Below are positions 1 through 8,806 of a stretch of 52,363 bases of DNA, piece by piece. A program made the position numbers and the translations under genes. Every line of letters starts with the position of its first letter. Positions within the stretch are counted from its first letter, which is position 1. The DNA comes from an uncultured Mucilaginibacter sp. GTDB lineage: Bacteria > Bacteroidota > Bacteroidia > Sphingobacteriales > Sphingobacteriaceae. Under the pieces are notes generated by a model. It ran no database searches, was not told the DNA's origin, and saw nothing but the letters and a program-made list of their open reading frames with translations. Location: NCBI GenBank assembly GCA_903915155.1, contig CAIWRU010000099.1, positions 1 through 52,363 of the forward strand. The letters are read 5' to 3'.

Positions 1-29
1 ACTTACGAAGTTTTCAAAACTTCGTAAGT
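1..29. repeat. Perfect palindrome, intergenic
   Basis: The first 29 bases form a perfect inverted repeat: a 14-base arm ACTTACGAAGTTTT, a single central C, and the reverse complement of the arm. It lies 35 bases past the stop codon of the S9 peptidase. It may act as a transcript end or be an interspersed repeat; a shorter relative with the same GAAGTTT/AAACTTC core is at 35272-35286. What lies to its left is outside the window. Confidence 0.7.
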
Positions 30-63
30 TTCTTTCCGCAATATTGCTTTTAACTAATCTCTA

Positions 64-2430
64 TCATTTTACTCGCAGCGTTCCTTCAAACAGCTTATAA
101 ATGCGCTTATACTCATCGGTCCAACTGCTGGGTTGTTCAAAGCCGTGGTCTTCAATCGGGTAAGGTGCCAGCCACCAGTTATCTTTATGCAACTCAATTA
201 AACGCTGGGTAAGCCGTACAATATCCTGGAAGTTTACATTCTGATCGATCATGCCATGCAGCATCAGTAAATTACCTTTCAATCCATCCGCAAAATATAT
301 AGGCGAGCTTAGGCGATAGGACTTTTCATCGTTATAAGGCTCGTTCAAAATATTGTCGGTATATCCATGGTTGTAGTGCGCCCAATCGGTAACCGAACGT
401 ATGGCAGCCCCCGATGTAAATACATCAGGTGCGGTAAACATGGCCATCAGCGTCATAAAACCACCGTATGAACCGCCGTAGATACCAACATGCTTAGGGT
501 TCACTCCGTAATTGTCAACGAGGAATTTAACCCCGTCAACCTGGTCGCTCAAATCCTTGCCCCCCATATGGCGATAGATGGCCGTGCGCCAGTCGCGTCC
601 GTAGCCCGCGCTGCCCGAATAATCAATATCCAAAACCGTATAGCCCTTATCGGCAAGCATATTATTAAACATGTATTCGTGCGAATAATAGCTCCATGAG
701 TAGGTTACATTTTGCAGGTAGCCTGCGCCATGCACAAACACAACGGCAGGCTTTGAAGGGTCGGGATTTTTCGGCACGTATAAACGCGCGTAGACATCGC
801 TGCCATAACGGTTTTTAAAGGTGACTATAGGCGCATCGCGCCACGGATAGGCGTTAAATTCGGCGGTTGTGCCGTGGGTTACCTGTATGGCTTTTGTACC
901 CGGCCTGTTCGGCTGTAAATACAATTCCCACGGTTTATTGGTGTATGAATAACGTATGGCCAGCCACTTTTCATCGGGCGAAAGGGATACTTCGTTCTGG
1001 CCTTTCATTGATGTTAGCTTTACCGGTTCGCCACCAGTTACCGGTAAACGGTAAAACTGGTAATCACCCGGATGTGCGATATTCGCGGTAAAATAAAAGG
1101 TCTTTTTATCATTCGATAACTGCAGGCCCTGCACTTCCCATTTACCGCTGGTAAGTTGTTTTTTGTCGCCAGTAGTTATATCGGTCACATAAATATGCGT
1201 ATAGCCACTTGCCTCGCTCTGGTAATAAAAATGGGTGTTGTCCAGCCAGCCGATGGTATTATCATCAATACCGGGTGCGCCGGTTACCCAAGCGTTATCA
1301 TGCTGGCGGTCGACGATGCTTAAACTACCTGTGGCGGCATCAAGTTTCATTATCCAGCGGTCTTTATTATCCAGTGCATCAACAATAGTTAAGGCATACC
1401 TGCTGTCTTCGCTCCAAAAAGGGCCGGAGATTGCTACCTCGCGATCAGCATTTAATTTGGTGCGTTCGGCTAATTCTTTTGGGTAATACTTTACATAATC
1501 GGGCAGGTCTTTTATGCCCGGGATATTTTGGGTGATGATCTTATAAACCGTGTCGCGCTGCGTATCATAAACAAACGATTCATAGGTTGCCTGCGGTCCG
1601 CCTACTTTTGATCGATTGGGGATATCTTCGGTATAGCCGCTGGCGGTTACATAATTAGGCACGATGCCTGCTTTATCACCATCCGCCTGTTTTATGAGTT
1701 GATAGGTGATGTAGCGGCCATCTGGACTAACCACTACGCTACCTACATCTTTACCACCCGTAACCAGTTCCTTTAATTTTTTTGGTGTGAGTGCTTTCCG
1801 CTCAGCGGCATCAAGCACTTTGTCTTTCTCTTTTACTTTAATAATATCAAATAATTCCAGTTGTTCGGCTTTCAGCCATTTGGCTTGTTGGTTATCGTCA
1901 TTATCCTCTTCTTCGCCTTTTTTCGATGCCGACTTTACAAAATTGGTAAGCTGATCCAGCCTTGTACTTCCTAAATCCAAAGCATAAAGGTTATCGCCTT
2001 TGGTAAAAAATATCTTGTCCTCACGGGTGCTGAAATAGGGGTCGCTTTTACGTTCAGTGGTATTGGTTAACTGCTGTATTTTGCCTGTTTTAACATTCTC
2101 CAGAAATATATCGCCGCTTTTTGCATATACTTTTAGGGTGTGTTTTTTATTCCAGGTACCATTGCCGGGCAGGCCGCGGCGTTCATCAACGGTCACTTTT
2201 TGCGGCGCGGTATTATTGGTTGTTATGCTGAAGTGTTCACCTCTTTCCTGGTGATCGGGGCTCAATTCAAAATATACTTTCTTGCTATCGTCGCTCCAGT
2301 TGATGTGCGATGGCATCACACCTATCCACTTGGTGTCGCTCATTATTTTTTCAACAGATAGGGTATCAGAGGTTTGGGCAAATGTATTGGCAGTGGCTGC
2401 CACCAGCAGTAGCGTAAGGATTTTTTTCAT
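64..2430 (-). CDS. Secreted S9-family prolyl oligopeptidase-like serine peptidase
   Basis: Exported serine peptidase of the DPP-IV/acylaminoacyl-peptidase group, probably trimming oligopeptides in the periplasm. The 788-residue protein opens with a signal peptide (MKKILTLLLVAATANTFAQ). A long beta-propeller part follows, with many short repeats ending in statements such as QLTN and KLTS, then an alpha/beta-hydrolase domain from about residue 540. The catalytic triad is visible: Ser654 in GGSYGGF, Asp729 in HGMIDQN, His762 in EDHGFEQP. The length fits the family. It is divergent from the GNAT gene, with 62 bases between the start codons. Substrate specificity cannot be read from the sequence. 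Confidence 0.93.
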   Translation of the reverse strand: MKKILTLLLVAATANTFAQTSDTLSVEKIMSDTKWIGVMPSHINWSDDSKKVYFELSPDHQERGEHFSITTNNTAPQKVTVDERRGLPGNGTWNKKHTLKVYAKSGDIFLENVKTGKIQQLTNTTERKSDPYFSTREDKIFFTKGDNLYALDLGSTRLDQLTNFVKSASKKGEEEDNDDNQQAKWLKAEQLELFDIIKVKEKDKVLDAAERKALTPKKLKELVTGGKDVGSVVVSPDGRYITYQLIKQADGDKAGIVPNYVTASGYTEDIPNRSKVGGPQATYESFVYDTQRDTVYKIITQNIPGIKDLPDYVKYYPKELAERTKLNADREVAISGPFWSEDSRYALTIVDALDNKDRWIMKLDAATGSLSIVDRQHDNAWVTGAPGIDDNTIGWLDNTHFYYQSEASGYTHIYVTDITTGDKKQLTSGKWEVQGLQLSNDKKTFYFTANIAHPGDYQFYRLPVTGGEPVKLTSMKGQNEVSLSPDEKWLAIRYSYTNKPWELYLQPNRPGTKAIQVTHGTTAEFNAYPWRDAPIVTFKNRYGSDVYARLYVPKNPDPSKPAVVFVHGAGYLQNVTYSWSYYSHEYMFNNMLADKGYTVLDIDYSGSAGYGRDWRTAIYRHMGGKDLSDQVDGVKFLVDNYGVNPKHVGIYGGSYGGFMTLMAMFTAPDVFTSGAAIRSVTDWAHYNHGYTDNILNEPYNDEKSYRLSSPIYFADGLKGNLLMLHGMIDQNVNFQDIVRLTQRLIELHKDNWWLAPYPIEDHGFEQPSSWTDEYKRIYKLFEGTLRVK

Positions 2431-2492
2431 TGAGGTTAGTTATGGTTGAACGGTGGATCAACTATTTCATCACAATAATAGTAAATTTAACT

Positions 2493-3014
2493 ATGGAATT
2501 AAAGGGCACAAATTTCTCGCTGCGCGAATGGCGGGCCGATGATGCGGAATTGCTGCAAAAACATGCCGATAACCCGAATGTGTACGCTTTCCTCATGGAC
2601 AGGTTCCCACACCCTTACACTATGGATGATGCGGTTAGCTGGGTAAACATTATGTTACGGCAAAAGCCCGTGGTTACGTTTGTTATTGCAGTTGAAGATA
2701 GACTGGCGGGTGTTATCGGCCTCGAACTGCGCGACGATATTTATAGCAAAGCACCTCTATTAGGCTATTGGCTGGGTGAGGAATTCTGGGGCAGGGGCAT
2801 TGCTACCGAAGCTGTAAAACTAATAACCAATTATGCTTTCTCAACATTAGACATTGCACGAATACAGGCAGGGGTATTAAGTAGGAACCCACGTTCCATG
2901 CGAGTGCTTGAGAAAGCTGGTTATACAAAGGAAGGTGTGTTGAAGGATAATATTTTTAAGGATGGGCTTGTTTTGGATGAGTGGGTATATGGGATGGTGA
3001 GAATAACTGTTTAA
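2493..3014 (+). CDS. GNAT family N-acetyltransferase (RimJ/RimL-like)
   Basis: Acetyl-CoA-dependent acetyltransferase of 173 residues, similar in layout to RimJ/RimL enzymes that acetylate protein N-termini or small amines. It starts MELKGTNFSLREWRADD. The acetyl-CoA loop is seen in GYWLGEEFWGRGIATEA, and the C-terminal NPRSMRVLEKAGYTKEG motif is typical of the subfamily. The reading frame extends upstream to 2430, but the extra 21 residues overlap the divergent peptidase start and do not look like the family, so the ATG at 2493 is preferred. The gene ends just before a two-way terminator. The substrate is unknown. Confidence 0.88.
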   Translation: MELKGTNFSLREWRADDAELLQKHADNPNVYAFLMDRFPHPYTMDDAVSWVNIMLRQKPVVTFVIAVEDRLAGVIGLELRDDIYSKAPLLGYWLGEEFWGRGIATEAVKLITNYAFSTLDIARIQAGVLSRNPRSMRVLEKAGYTKEGVLKDNIFKDGLVLDEWVYGMVRITV

Positions 3015-3020
3015 AATATA

Positions 3021-3060
3021 AAACCCCACCGCTTGTGTCATCATAAGCGATGGGGCTTAT
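3021..3060. terminator. Bidirectional intrinsic terminator
   Basis: An 11-base stem (CCCCACCGCTT at 3024-3034 with its near-complement at 3045-3055, one mismatch) has A-rich sequence on the left and T-rich on the right. It sits between two convergent genes and could end transcription from both. Confidence 0.7.
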
Positions 3061-3063
3061 TAA

Positions 3064-4953
3064 CTAATCCTTCTTCTTTACCAAATCCTTCAATAATATA
3101 TCTACTTCACGACCAATCGGTTTGCCATTGCGGTAGGTAATGGCTTTGATCTCGCCTGCTCCGATGGGTATGGCTACTGGCGTGCCGTTGTATTTTGGCG
3201 AGAACGCATCGGGGATGCTGGTATCAAAGGTGTAATAAATATCAAGGTTACCTACCTGGCTGTCGAGCCTTAATCGCGTGGCTACCGTGTCGCCCGGCAT
3301 TTTTACGCCCTCAACCAACGGGTCGTAAATACTTTTGGCATATTTAATGTTGGCCGCATCAAGGCGTTTAAAATGGGTTTCAACCTTCTTGATGAAGGTT
3401 CCCAAAGTACCCTTCTCCTTCGGAGACCAGAACACTTCTGATAACGCCATAGCACGGGGCCATGTCATGTATTGTACCTGCCGCTCGTCTGTCACCGATT
3501 CTGTCCACAAATTACCTTGGCCGCCTAATATCAGTTTGGCATCAACGCTATCGGGTACAGGTTCGTAATTATAACAATCGCGCAGCCATAACTGCCCGTA
3601 GGTATGCGGTTCCAAAAACGGCGAGCCCTGGTAAAGGTCGAGATAAGTGTTACCCCAGGGCGTCATTACCACCTGGTGCCCTTGCTTTGCTGCCGCTATG
3701 CCGCCTTCAATGCCGCGCCAGCTCATTACCGTAGCGCTCGGCGGTAGGCCGCCCTCAACTATCTCATCCCAACCGATCAGCTTTTTCCCTTTTGAGTTCA
3801 CGATCTGCTCCACCTTTTTTTCAAAATAACTTTGCAGCTCGGCGCTGGTTTTTAAGCCCTCGCGCTGCATCAGTGCCTGATCTTTAGGATCTTTCTCCCA
3901 AAATCCTTTGTAAGCCTCATCGCCGCCTACGTGGATGTAAGGGCATGGGAATAGTTGTGCTATTTCGGTAAATATTTTATCTAGTATCAGGTAGGTGGAA
4001 TCATTGGCGACGCATAGCACATTATCTTCTTTCATGTAAAATGGCGAACCGGGATTTACCGGGTATTGCAACTTGGTACACGACAAATTTGGGAACGCCG
4101 CTATGAGCGCCAAACTATGAGCAGGCACATCAATTTCTGGCATTATGGTAATGTACCTGTCGGCGGCATATTTTATCATCTCGCGCATATCATCCTGGGT
4201 ATAAAAACCGCCGTAGGTAGCAGACTCGCCGGGTTTTGGTGCAGGCTGCGGACCTAAGCCAAACGGACCAGTACGCATCACGCGCCACGCGCCTACTTTA
4301 GTAAGTTCAGGCAGACTTTTTATTTCTATACGCCAGCCCTCATCATCGGCCAGGTGCATGTGAAAGGTATTGAGCTTGTATTTGGCCATCTCGTCGATGT
4401 AGTTTTCAACTACTTGTTTCGGGAAGAAATGGCGGCTCACATCCAGCATCAGGCCGCGCCAGCCAAAGCGGGGATAATCGGTAATATCAACCGCAGGTAT
4501 GCCCCAGGTTACACCGGTTATTTTTTTGTGCGCCTCAATGTCGGGCGGTAATAACTGCATCAGGGTTTGTATGCCATAGAACAGGCCCTTACCATCGTTG
4601 GCGCTAATGACAATGCCTTTGGCTGATGATTTTAGTTGATAGCCTTCTTCGCCCAAAACCGTATCGCGCACCGCATTCAGCTTTAAACGTATAGCGCCGG
4701 TTTGTTTAGGGACAGTAGTTACCACGAACGTATGCCCAACAGGTGTAGCCAGCATCCCGGCTAACAAGTCGCCTAATTTTTTAGCTTCGGCATTACCCGC
4801 AGGTACTACAATGGTAGTTTGGCGACCAAGTACAAAATGCCCCGGTTTGGTTTTTAACGATACCGGCTGCGGGATAAGTTGCGGCGCTTGTTGCGCCATG
4901 CCTGCAAAAGCTATTGTAGCACTAAAAAAAGCGGTCAGAAAGCCTCTTTTCAT
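3064..4953 (-). CDS. Secreted beta-N-acetylhexosaminidase (GH20)
   Basis: Exo-hexosaminidase releasing terminal GlcNAc/GalNAc from chitin oligomers, glycans or cell-wall fragments. The 629-residue protein has a signal peptide (MKRGFLTAFFSATIAFAGMAQQ), an N-terminal alpha/beta GH20b-type domain (about 25-150), and the catalytic barrel. The HVGGDEA motif contains the Asp345-Glu346 pair that in GH20 positions the acetamido group and donates the proton. A C-terminal chitobiase-like sandwich (about 545-629) follows. The frame extends 12 codons upstream to 4989, but the signal peptide begins at the ATG at 4953. The gene is convergent with the GNAT gene and shares its terminator. Family assignment is firm; the natural substrate is not known. 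Confidence 0.95.
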   Translation of the reverse strand: MKRGFLTAFFSATIAFAGMAQQAPQLIPQPVSLKTKPGHFVLGRQTTIVVPAGNAEAKKLGDLLAGMLATPVGHTFVVTTVPKQTGAIRLKLNAVRDTVLGEEGYQLKSSAKGIVISANDGKGLFYGIQTLMQLLPPDIEAHKKITGVTWGIPAVDITDYPRFGWRGLMLDVSRHFFPKQVVENYIDEMAKYKLNTFHMHLADDEGWRIEIKSLPELTKVGAWRVMRTGPFGLGPQPAPKPGESATYGGFYTQDDMREMIKYAADRYITIMPEIDVPAHSLALIAAFPNLSCTKLQYPVNPGSPFYMKEDNVLCVANDSTYLILDKIFTEIAQLFPCPYIHVGGDEAYKGFWEKDPKDQALMQREGLKTSAELQSYFEKKVEQIVNSKGKKLIGWDEIVEGGLPPSATVMSWRGIEGGIAAAKQGHQVVMTPWGNTYLDLYQGSPFLEPHTYGQLWLRDCYNYEPVPDSVDAKLILGGQGNLWTESVTDERQVQYMTWPRAMALSEVFWSPKEKGTLGTFIKKVETHFKRLDAANIKYAKSIYDPLVEGVKMPGDTVATRLRLDSQVGNLDIYYTFDTSIPDAFSPKYNGTPVAIPIGAGEIKAITYRNGKPIGREVDILLKDLVKKKD

Positions 4954-5070
4954 ATAATTTATTTTTGGGTGAAGGGATATTATATGCAATTTAAGATTTT
5001 TATTTGACTATTGGAACGATGCGCATAAATATATGTACACGGAAATGTGCGCGAACGTTTGCGTAACGAA

Positions 5071-5160
5071 CGCGATGAAGAATCTTCTTCGATTAATAGG
5101 TTGACGGGCGATATGCATGGCGAAGAAGATTCTTCGCCGGCGCTCAGAATGACAAAGAGG
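5071..5160. repeat. Intergenic inverted repeat element
   Basis: GAAGAATCTTCTTCG at 5077-5091 is matched exactly by its reverse complement at 5121-5135, giving a 15-base stem. The right arm is followed by GGCGCTCAGAATGACAAAG, a tail that resembles another intergenic stretch here (TCGAAATGACA near 8733). It looks like a copy of an interspersed palindromic family rather than a gene-specific site. Confidence 0.65.
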
Positions 5161-5172
5161 TAATGGAGAATT

Positions 5173-5667
5173 TTATAACTCCTTGCGCATCACATAATCA
5201 TTCATAAAGTATGGGCCGATGGGGATGTCTTCTTCATAAATTACTGTAAAGCCCATTTTCTCATAAAAATTTTTGGCTTTGTTGTGGCGGTTAACATTAA
5301 GGTCGAGGGTGTGTTTACCAGCTTTGCGTACCTGGTCGGCCACTTCGTTTATCAATATCCTGCCATAGCCTTTGCCCTGGGTTTTGGGCAGGCAGTATAG
5401 TTTGTGCAGCTTGTAAATTTCGGCGTTTTCTTCCCGTGGCGAATAGGCCGCAAATGCTACCGGCTCATCGTCTTCAACCAATAATAAATAGGTTTGCGTG
5501 TTATTTTTTATTTGGGCCGATAGATTATCCAACGAATAAATTCCGGCGAGCATATAATCCAATTGTTCCCGGGCCAGTATGGCCGAATAGGCATCGCCCC
5601 ATGTTTCTATAGCCAGTTCGCGGATGGTTTCCGCATCGTTTATGGTTGCTTTTCGGATATGGTACAT
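5173..5667 (-). CDS. GNAT family N-acetyltransferase
   Basis: A 164-residue acetyltransferase. It begins MYHIRKATINDAETIRELAI, the usual first strand and helix of the fold. The acetyl-CoA motif is PKTQGKGYGRILINEVADQ and the C-terminal strand LDVNRHNKAKNFYEKMGF is also typical. There is no signal peptide, so the enzyme is cytoplasmic. It stands alone, bounded on both sides by interspersed repeats, and downstream of rarA on the same strand by about 95 bases. Substrate unknown. Confidence 0.9.
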   Translation of the reverse strand: MYHIRKATINDAETIRELAIETWGDAYSAILAREQLDYMLAGIYSLDNLSAQIKNNTQTYLLLVEDDEPVAFAAYSPREENAEIYKLHKLYCLPKTQGKGYGRILINEVADQVRKAGKHTLDLNVNRHNKAKNFYEKMGFTVIYEEDIPIGPYFMNDYVMRKEL

Positions 5668-5689
5668 GGTTCAAATATATCACACGAAA

Positions 5690-5755
5690 TGTAGAGACGC
5701 AATACTTTGCGTCTTTAACATTGCACAATGAGACGCGAAGTATCGCGTCTCTACA
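5690..5755. repeat. Long imperfect hairpin repeat
   Basis: GTAGAGACGCAATACTTTGC at 5691 is followed by its near-complement ending in CGCGTCTCTAC at 5754. The arms are about 24 bases with few mismatches and the loop is about 16 bases. It fills the gap between rarA and the GNAT gene. Its layout is that of a mobile palindromic intergenic repeat. Confidence 0.7.
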
Positions 5756-5761
5756 ATATAT

Positions 5762-7042
5762 TTAATACTTATACCTGTCGCCCCAAAGTTTTTTTAACTT
5801 CTCCTTAGTTTCTGCTTCACGGGCGTTGTTGCCGGGTTCGTATATTTTGGTGCCTTTTATGGCATCGGGCAGGAAGTCGAGATCGGCAAAATTACCCTCG
5901 AAACTGTGGGCATATTTGTAGCCTTTGCCGTAACCTATGTTTTTCATCAGTTTGGTTGGCGCGTTGCGCAGGTGTAGGGGAACGGGCAAATCGCCGGTTT
6001 CTTTTACCAGGGCTATGGCCGCGCCTATGGCCGTTGTTGCTGAATTACTTTTGGGTGATGTCGCCAAATAAATAACCGTTTGCGATAGGATAAGTTGAGA
6101 CTCGGGCATGCCGATTTTGTTTACGGATTCAAAACAAGCCTGCGCCAGCAACAGTGCGTTTGGATTGGCATTACCAATATCTTCCGATGCCAGTATCAGC
6201 ATACGACGGGCGATAAACAGCGGGTCCTCACCGCCGACTATCATCCGCGCCAGCCAGTACACCGCGCCGTTGGGATCGCTGCCGCGCATGGATTTTATGA
6301 AGGCCGAGATGATGTCATAATGTTGTTCGCCGGTTTTATCGTACAGCGCCATGTTTTGCTGCACGTGTTCAAGCACTACATCGTTGGTCAGTTCAATCTT
6401 TTTGCTTTTGAAGGCATTTACCAGCAGCTCGAAAATGTTTAGCAACTTGCGTGCGTCGCCGCCGGAGAGGCGCAACAGGGCCTCGTCTTCTTTTATAATG
6501 ATGTTCTTTTCGCGCAGCACCACATCTTCCTTCATGGCTTTGTTGAGCAGGCTGATTAGATCTTCTTCTTCTAATGGCTGCAAGATATAAACCTGGCATC
6601 GAGACAGCAAAGCCGAGATCACCTCGAAAGATGGATTTTCGGTAGTGGCACCGATGAGCGTTACCGTGCCTCGCTCCACAGCGCCCAATAATGAATCCTG
6701 CTGAGATTTGCTGAAGCGGTGTATCTCGTCAATAAATAATATGGGCAGCGCGTCGCCTTGTTCTTTTAACAGGGCGGCTTTCTCGATTACCTCGCGCACA
6801 TCCTTTACGCCTGAATTGATGGCGCTCAACGCAAAAAATGGCCTATACAAGGTTTGCGAAATGATATAAGCCAGTGTGGTTTTCCCCACGCCCGGCGGCC
6901 CCCATAATATCATAGACGGTATCACACCCGATTCAATGGCCTTGCGCAAAACCGCGCCCTTGCCCACAAGATGCTTTTGACCCACATAATCATCCAGGTT
7001 TTTGGGGCGCATACGCTCGGCTAATGGGGGCAGGTTATTCAT
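5762..7042 (-). CDS. rarA: Replication-associated recombination protein A (AAA+ ATPase)
   Basis: RarA/MgsA is a clamp-loader-like ATPase that acts at stalled replication forks. The protein has 426 residues. Walker A is GPPGVGKTT (48-56, Lys54) and Walker B is LFIDEIHRF (Asp104-Glu105). The arginine-finger sensor region is GATTENPSFEVISALLSRC, and a C-terminal tetramerisation part contains the conserved MRGSDPNGAVYWLARMI block. Length and order match the family throughout. It lies 64 bases from the divergent AlkA-like glycosylase, so two DNA-maintenance genes share one promoter region. Confidence 0.96.
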   Translation of the reverse strand: MNNLPPLAERMRPKNLDDYVGQKHLVGKGAVLRKAIESGVIPSMILWGPPGVGKTTLAYIISQTLYRPFFALSAINSGVKDVREVIEKAALLKEQGDALPILFIDEIHRFSKSQQDSLLGAVERGTVTLIGATTENPSFEVISALLSRCQVYILQPLEEEDLISLLNKAMKEDVVLREKNIIIKEDEALLRLSGGDARKLLNIFELLVNAFKSKKIELTNDVVLEHVQQNMALYDKTGEQHYDIISAFIKSMRGSDPNGAVYWLARMIVGGEDPLFIARRMLILASEDIGNANPNALLLAQACFESVNKIGMPESQLILSQTVIYLATSPKSNSATTAIGAAIALVKETGDLPVPLHLRNAPTKLMKNIGYGKGYKYAHSFEGNFADLDFLPDAIKGTKIYEPGNNAREAETKEKLKKLWGDRYKY

Positions 7043-7106
7043 TATGGTAAATGTCTGAAATTAAATATTAAATCCTAAAGAAATTAGTAATTTAGATAAC
7101 AATTTT

Positions 7107-7745
7107 ATGAGCAAACAGTTTAGCCAATCCAATTTCCACCAAATTTGCGACCAACTTGCGGCGAGGGATAGTGACCTTGCCGCCATCATCGATTCATACG
7201 GCTACCCGCCCATGTGGTCGCGGCCGAACAGCTTTGATACTTTGGTACATATTATTTTGGAGCAGCAGGTTTCGCTGGCATCGGCATTATCGGCACTGAA
7301 TAAATTGAAGGAAAGATTGCAGGAATTAACACCCGCCCGTGTGTTACTGCTAACCGAAGAAGAAATGCGCGCATGTTATGTGAGCAGGCAAAAATCAAGC
7401 TATATTAAGTTTTTGGCCGAGGCCTTATTAGGCGGGCATATTAAGTTGAAGGAGCTGGAGCATTTACCGAATGATGAAATACGCGACCAACTCATCACCC
7501 TTAAAGGCATAGGCCACTGGACGATAGATGTGTATTTAATGTTCGTGTTGCAACGGGCCGATATTTTCCCGGTTGGTGACCTGGCAGCGGTGAATGCTAT
7601 GAAGAAGGTAAAGGGATTGCCTGTAGCAACCACCCGCGAGGAATTGGTTTTGATGGCTGAACAATGGGCGCCTTATCGCACGGTGGCTACGATGTTATTG
7701 TGGCATTGGTATTTGTCGGAGATTGCGGGGAGGAGGAAGGGGTAA
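7107..7745 (+). CDS. DNA-3-methyladenine glycosylase, AlkA/HhH-GPD type
   Basis: Base-excision repair glycosylase removing alkylated bases. The 212-residue protein has the helix-hairpin-helix LKGIGHWT (132-139) followed by the Pro/Gly-rich turn and catalytic Asp158 in FPVGDLA. The N-terminal helix with LEQQVSLASA is typical of the alkylbase branch. There is no iron-sulphur cluster, as expected for AlkA-like enzymes and unlike the nth product further right. It lacks the N-terminal AlkA domain of E. coli and so belongs to the short single-domain group. Confidence 0.9.
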   Translation: MSKQFSQSNFHQICDQLAARDSDLAAIIDSYGYPPMWSRPNSFDTLVHIILEQQVSLASALSALNKLKERLQELTPARVLLLTEEEMRACYVSRQKSSYIKFLAEALLGGHIKLKELEHLPNDEIRDQLITLKGIGHWTIDVYLMFVLQRADIFPVGDLAAVNAMKKVKGLPVATTREELVLMAEQWAPYRTVATMLLWHWYLSEIAGRRKG

Positions 7746-7823
7746 ATTGTACAAATATTCTGTTTAAATACTTTGAATTTTAATATATAAAATCAGTAGA
7801 TTTATGTATCATTTCCCCCTTAC

Positions 7824-8690
7824 ATGTTATCCACAAAACGTATTATATTCCTGATGATAGTATCAGTTTTTTTTTGCTGTAAAAATGCAAATGCCCAGCT
7901 ATGGAGTTACATAGGCGATACGCCTGCCAAAGAAAAGGCATTTGACAAATATCTTAAAAAAGAAGCCTATAGAGTGATTACGCATCATACTTCAGATGAA
8001 TTCAAAGCTCCGTATGACGAAATGATCTATCGCTTACAATCATTAGATTCCGCCTTATACTACGTTCATATAATGCAGGTGCCATTTGCGACTAAAACCC
8101 TTACCATCACTACTTCAACCGACAGTTTAAAAATAGAAGATTGTATGGGCCCGGCGCGTCTTCATTTGTTAAGAAAAAACCTATTTGAAGTTGTTTACAG
8201 CCCAAGAGGTGGCTCTGATGACGGCTATGACAATATTCTGTTACTGGCAATAAGAAACGGTAAATTCATTATATCAATGGAAATAGAATCGATGCATGAT
8301 TATGATGGCCCTGGATTTTTTGGTTTGAATGAAACGCATTTATTCCTAACCGGCGAAATACCACAAAAATATCAGCTTACATTAAAAAATCATGATCTCC
8401 GTAGGTATGATAAAAAAGCAAAGAATTTTGACCATTATCATTCCTGTCAATTAAAATACGATTATAAACTCAATTTATTTTATACATCCTACGAAGCAAT
8501 AAATGGCTGGGTTTGGGACTACGATGATGATGACCATAAAACCCAAGTAAAAGGTACTTTCCCGGTAATCAAGTTTGGGGACATAGCGTATTGCTTCATT
8601 AATGATTGCTGGTATTCAGTAGGGAAGGATTATAAGAGCAACAAAACCATACTATACAATGATTGCCACAGACCTAACGCGAAAAACTGA
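7824..8690 (+). CDS. Exported protein of unknown function
   Basis: I do not recognise this 288-residue protein. It begins with an exported leader (MLSTKRIIFLMIVSVFFCCKNANAQ). The cleavage could be after NANAQ, or it could be a lipoprotein if one of the paired cysteines at about 18-19 is used, though no good lipobox is seen. The mature part is rich in Tyr, Asp and Lys and predicted to be mainly beta. It contains three cysteines near the C-terminus (CFINDCWYS and YNDCHRP). No repeats or catalytic motif stand out. It is monocistronic, followed by interspersed repeats and the convergent cphA gene. Confidence 0.75.
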   Translation: MLSTKRIIFLMIVSVFFCCKNANAQLWSYIGDTPAKEKAFDKYLKKEAYRVITHHTSDEFKAPYDEMIYRLQSLDSALYYVHIMQVPFATKTLTITTSTDSLKIEDCMGPARLHLLRKNLFEVVYSPRGGSDDGYDNILLLAIRNGKFIISMEIESMHDYDGPGFFGLNETHLFLTGEIPQKYQLTLKNHDLRRYDKKAKNFDHYHSCQLKYDYKLNLFYTSYEAINGWVWDYDDDDHKTQVKGTFPVIKFGDIAYCFINDCWYSVGKDYKSNKTILYNDCHRPNAKN

Positions 8691-8765
8691 TTTTTCCTCC
8701 TATCGCTCGTATAAGATTTCTCCTCGTACCTCGTTCGAAATGACAAAAACAGGTTCGAAAAAATC

Positions 8766-8803
8766 AAAAAGTCTCCCCTACCGGGGGAGATTTAGAGGGG
8801 GCT
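8766..8803. repeat. AGTCTCCCC...GAGGGGGCT repeat, single arm
   Basis: A copy of the window's main interspersed repeat: core GTCTCCCCTACCGGGGGAGA followed by TTTAGAGGGGGCT. It ends three bases before the stop codon of cphA. The preceding stretch, from about 8700, also looks repeat-derived. Confidence 0.8.
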
Positions 8804-8806
8804 GAT

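Noticed and set aside
1-29. A tyrosine-recombinase attachment site
   Set aside because: Only one full copy is seen, with no integrase in the window; a repeat or terminator explains it better.
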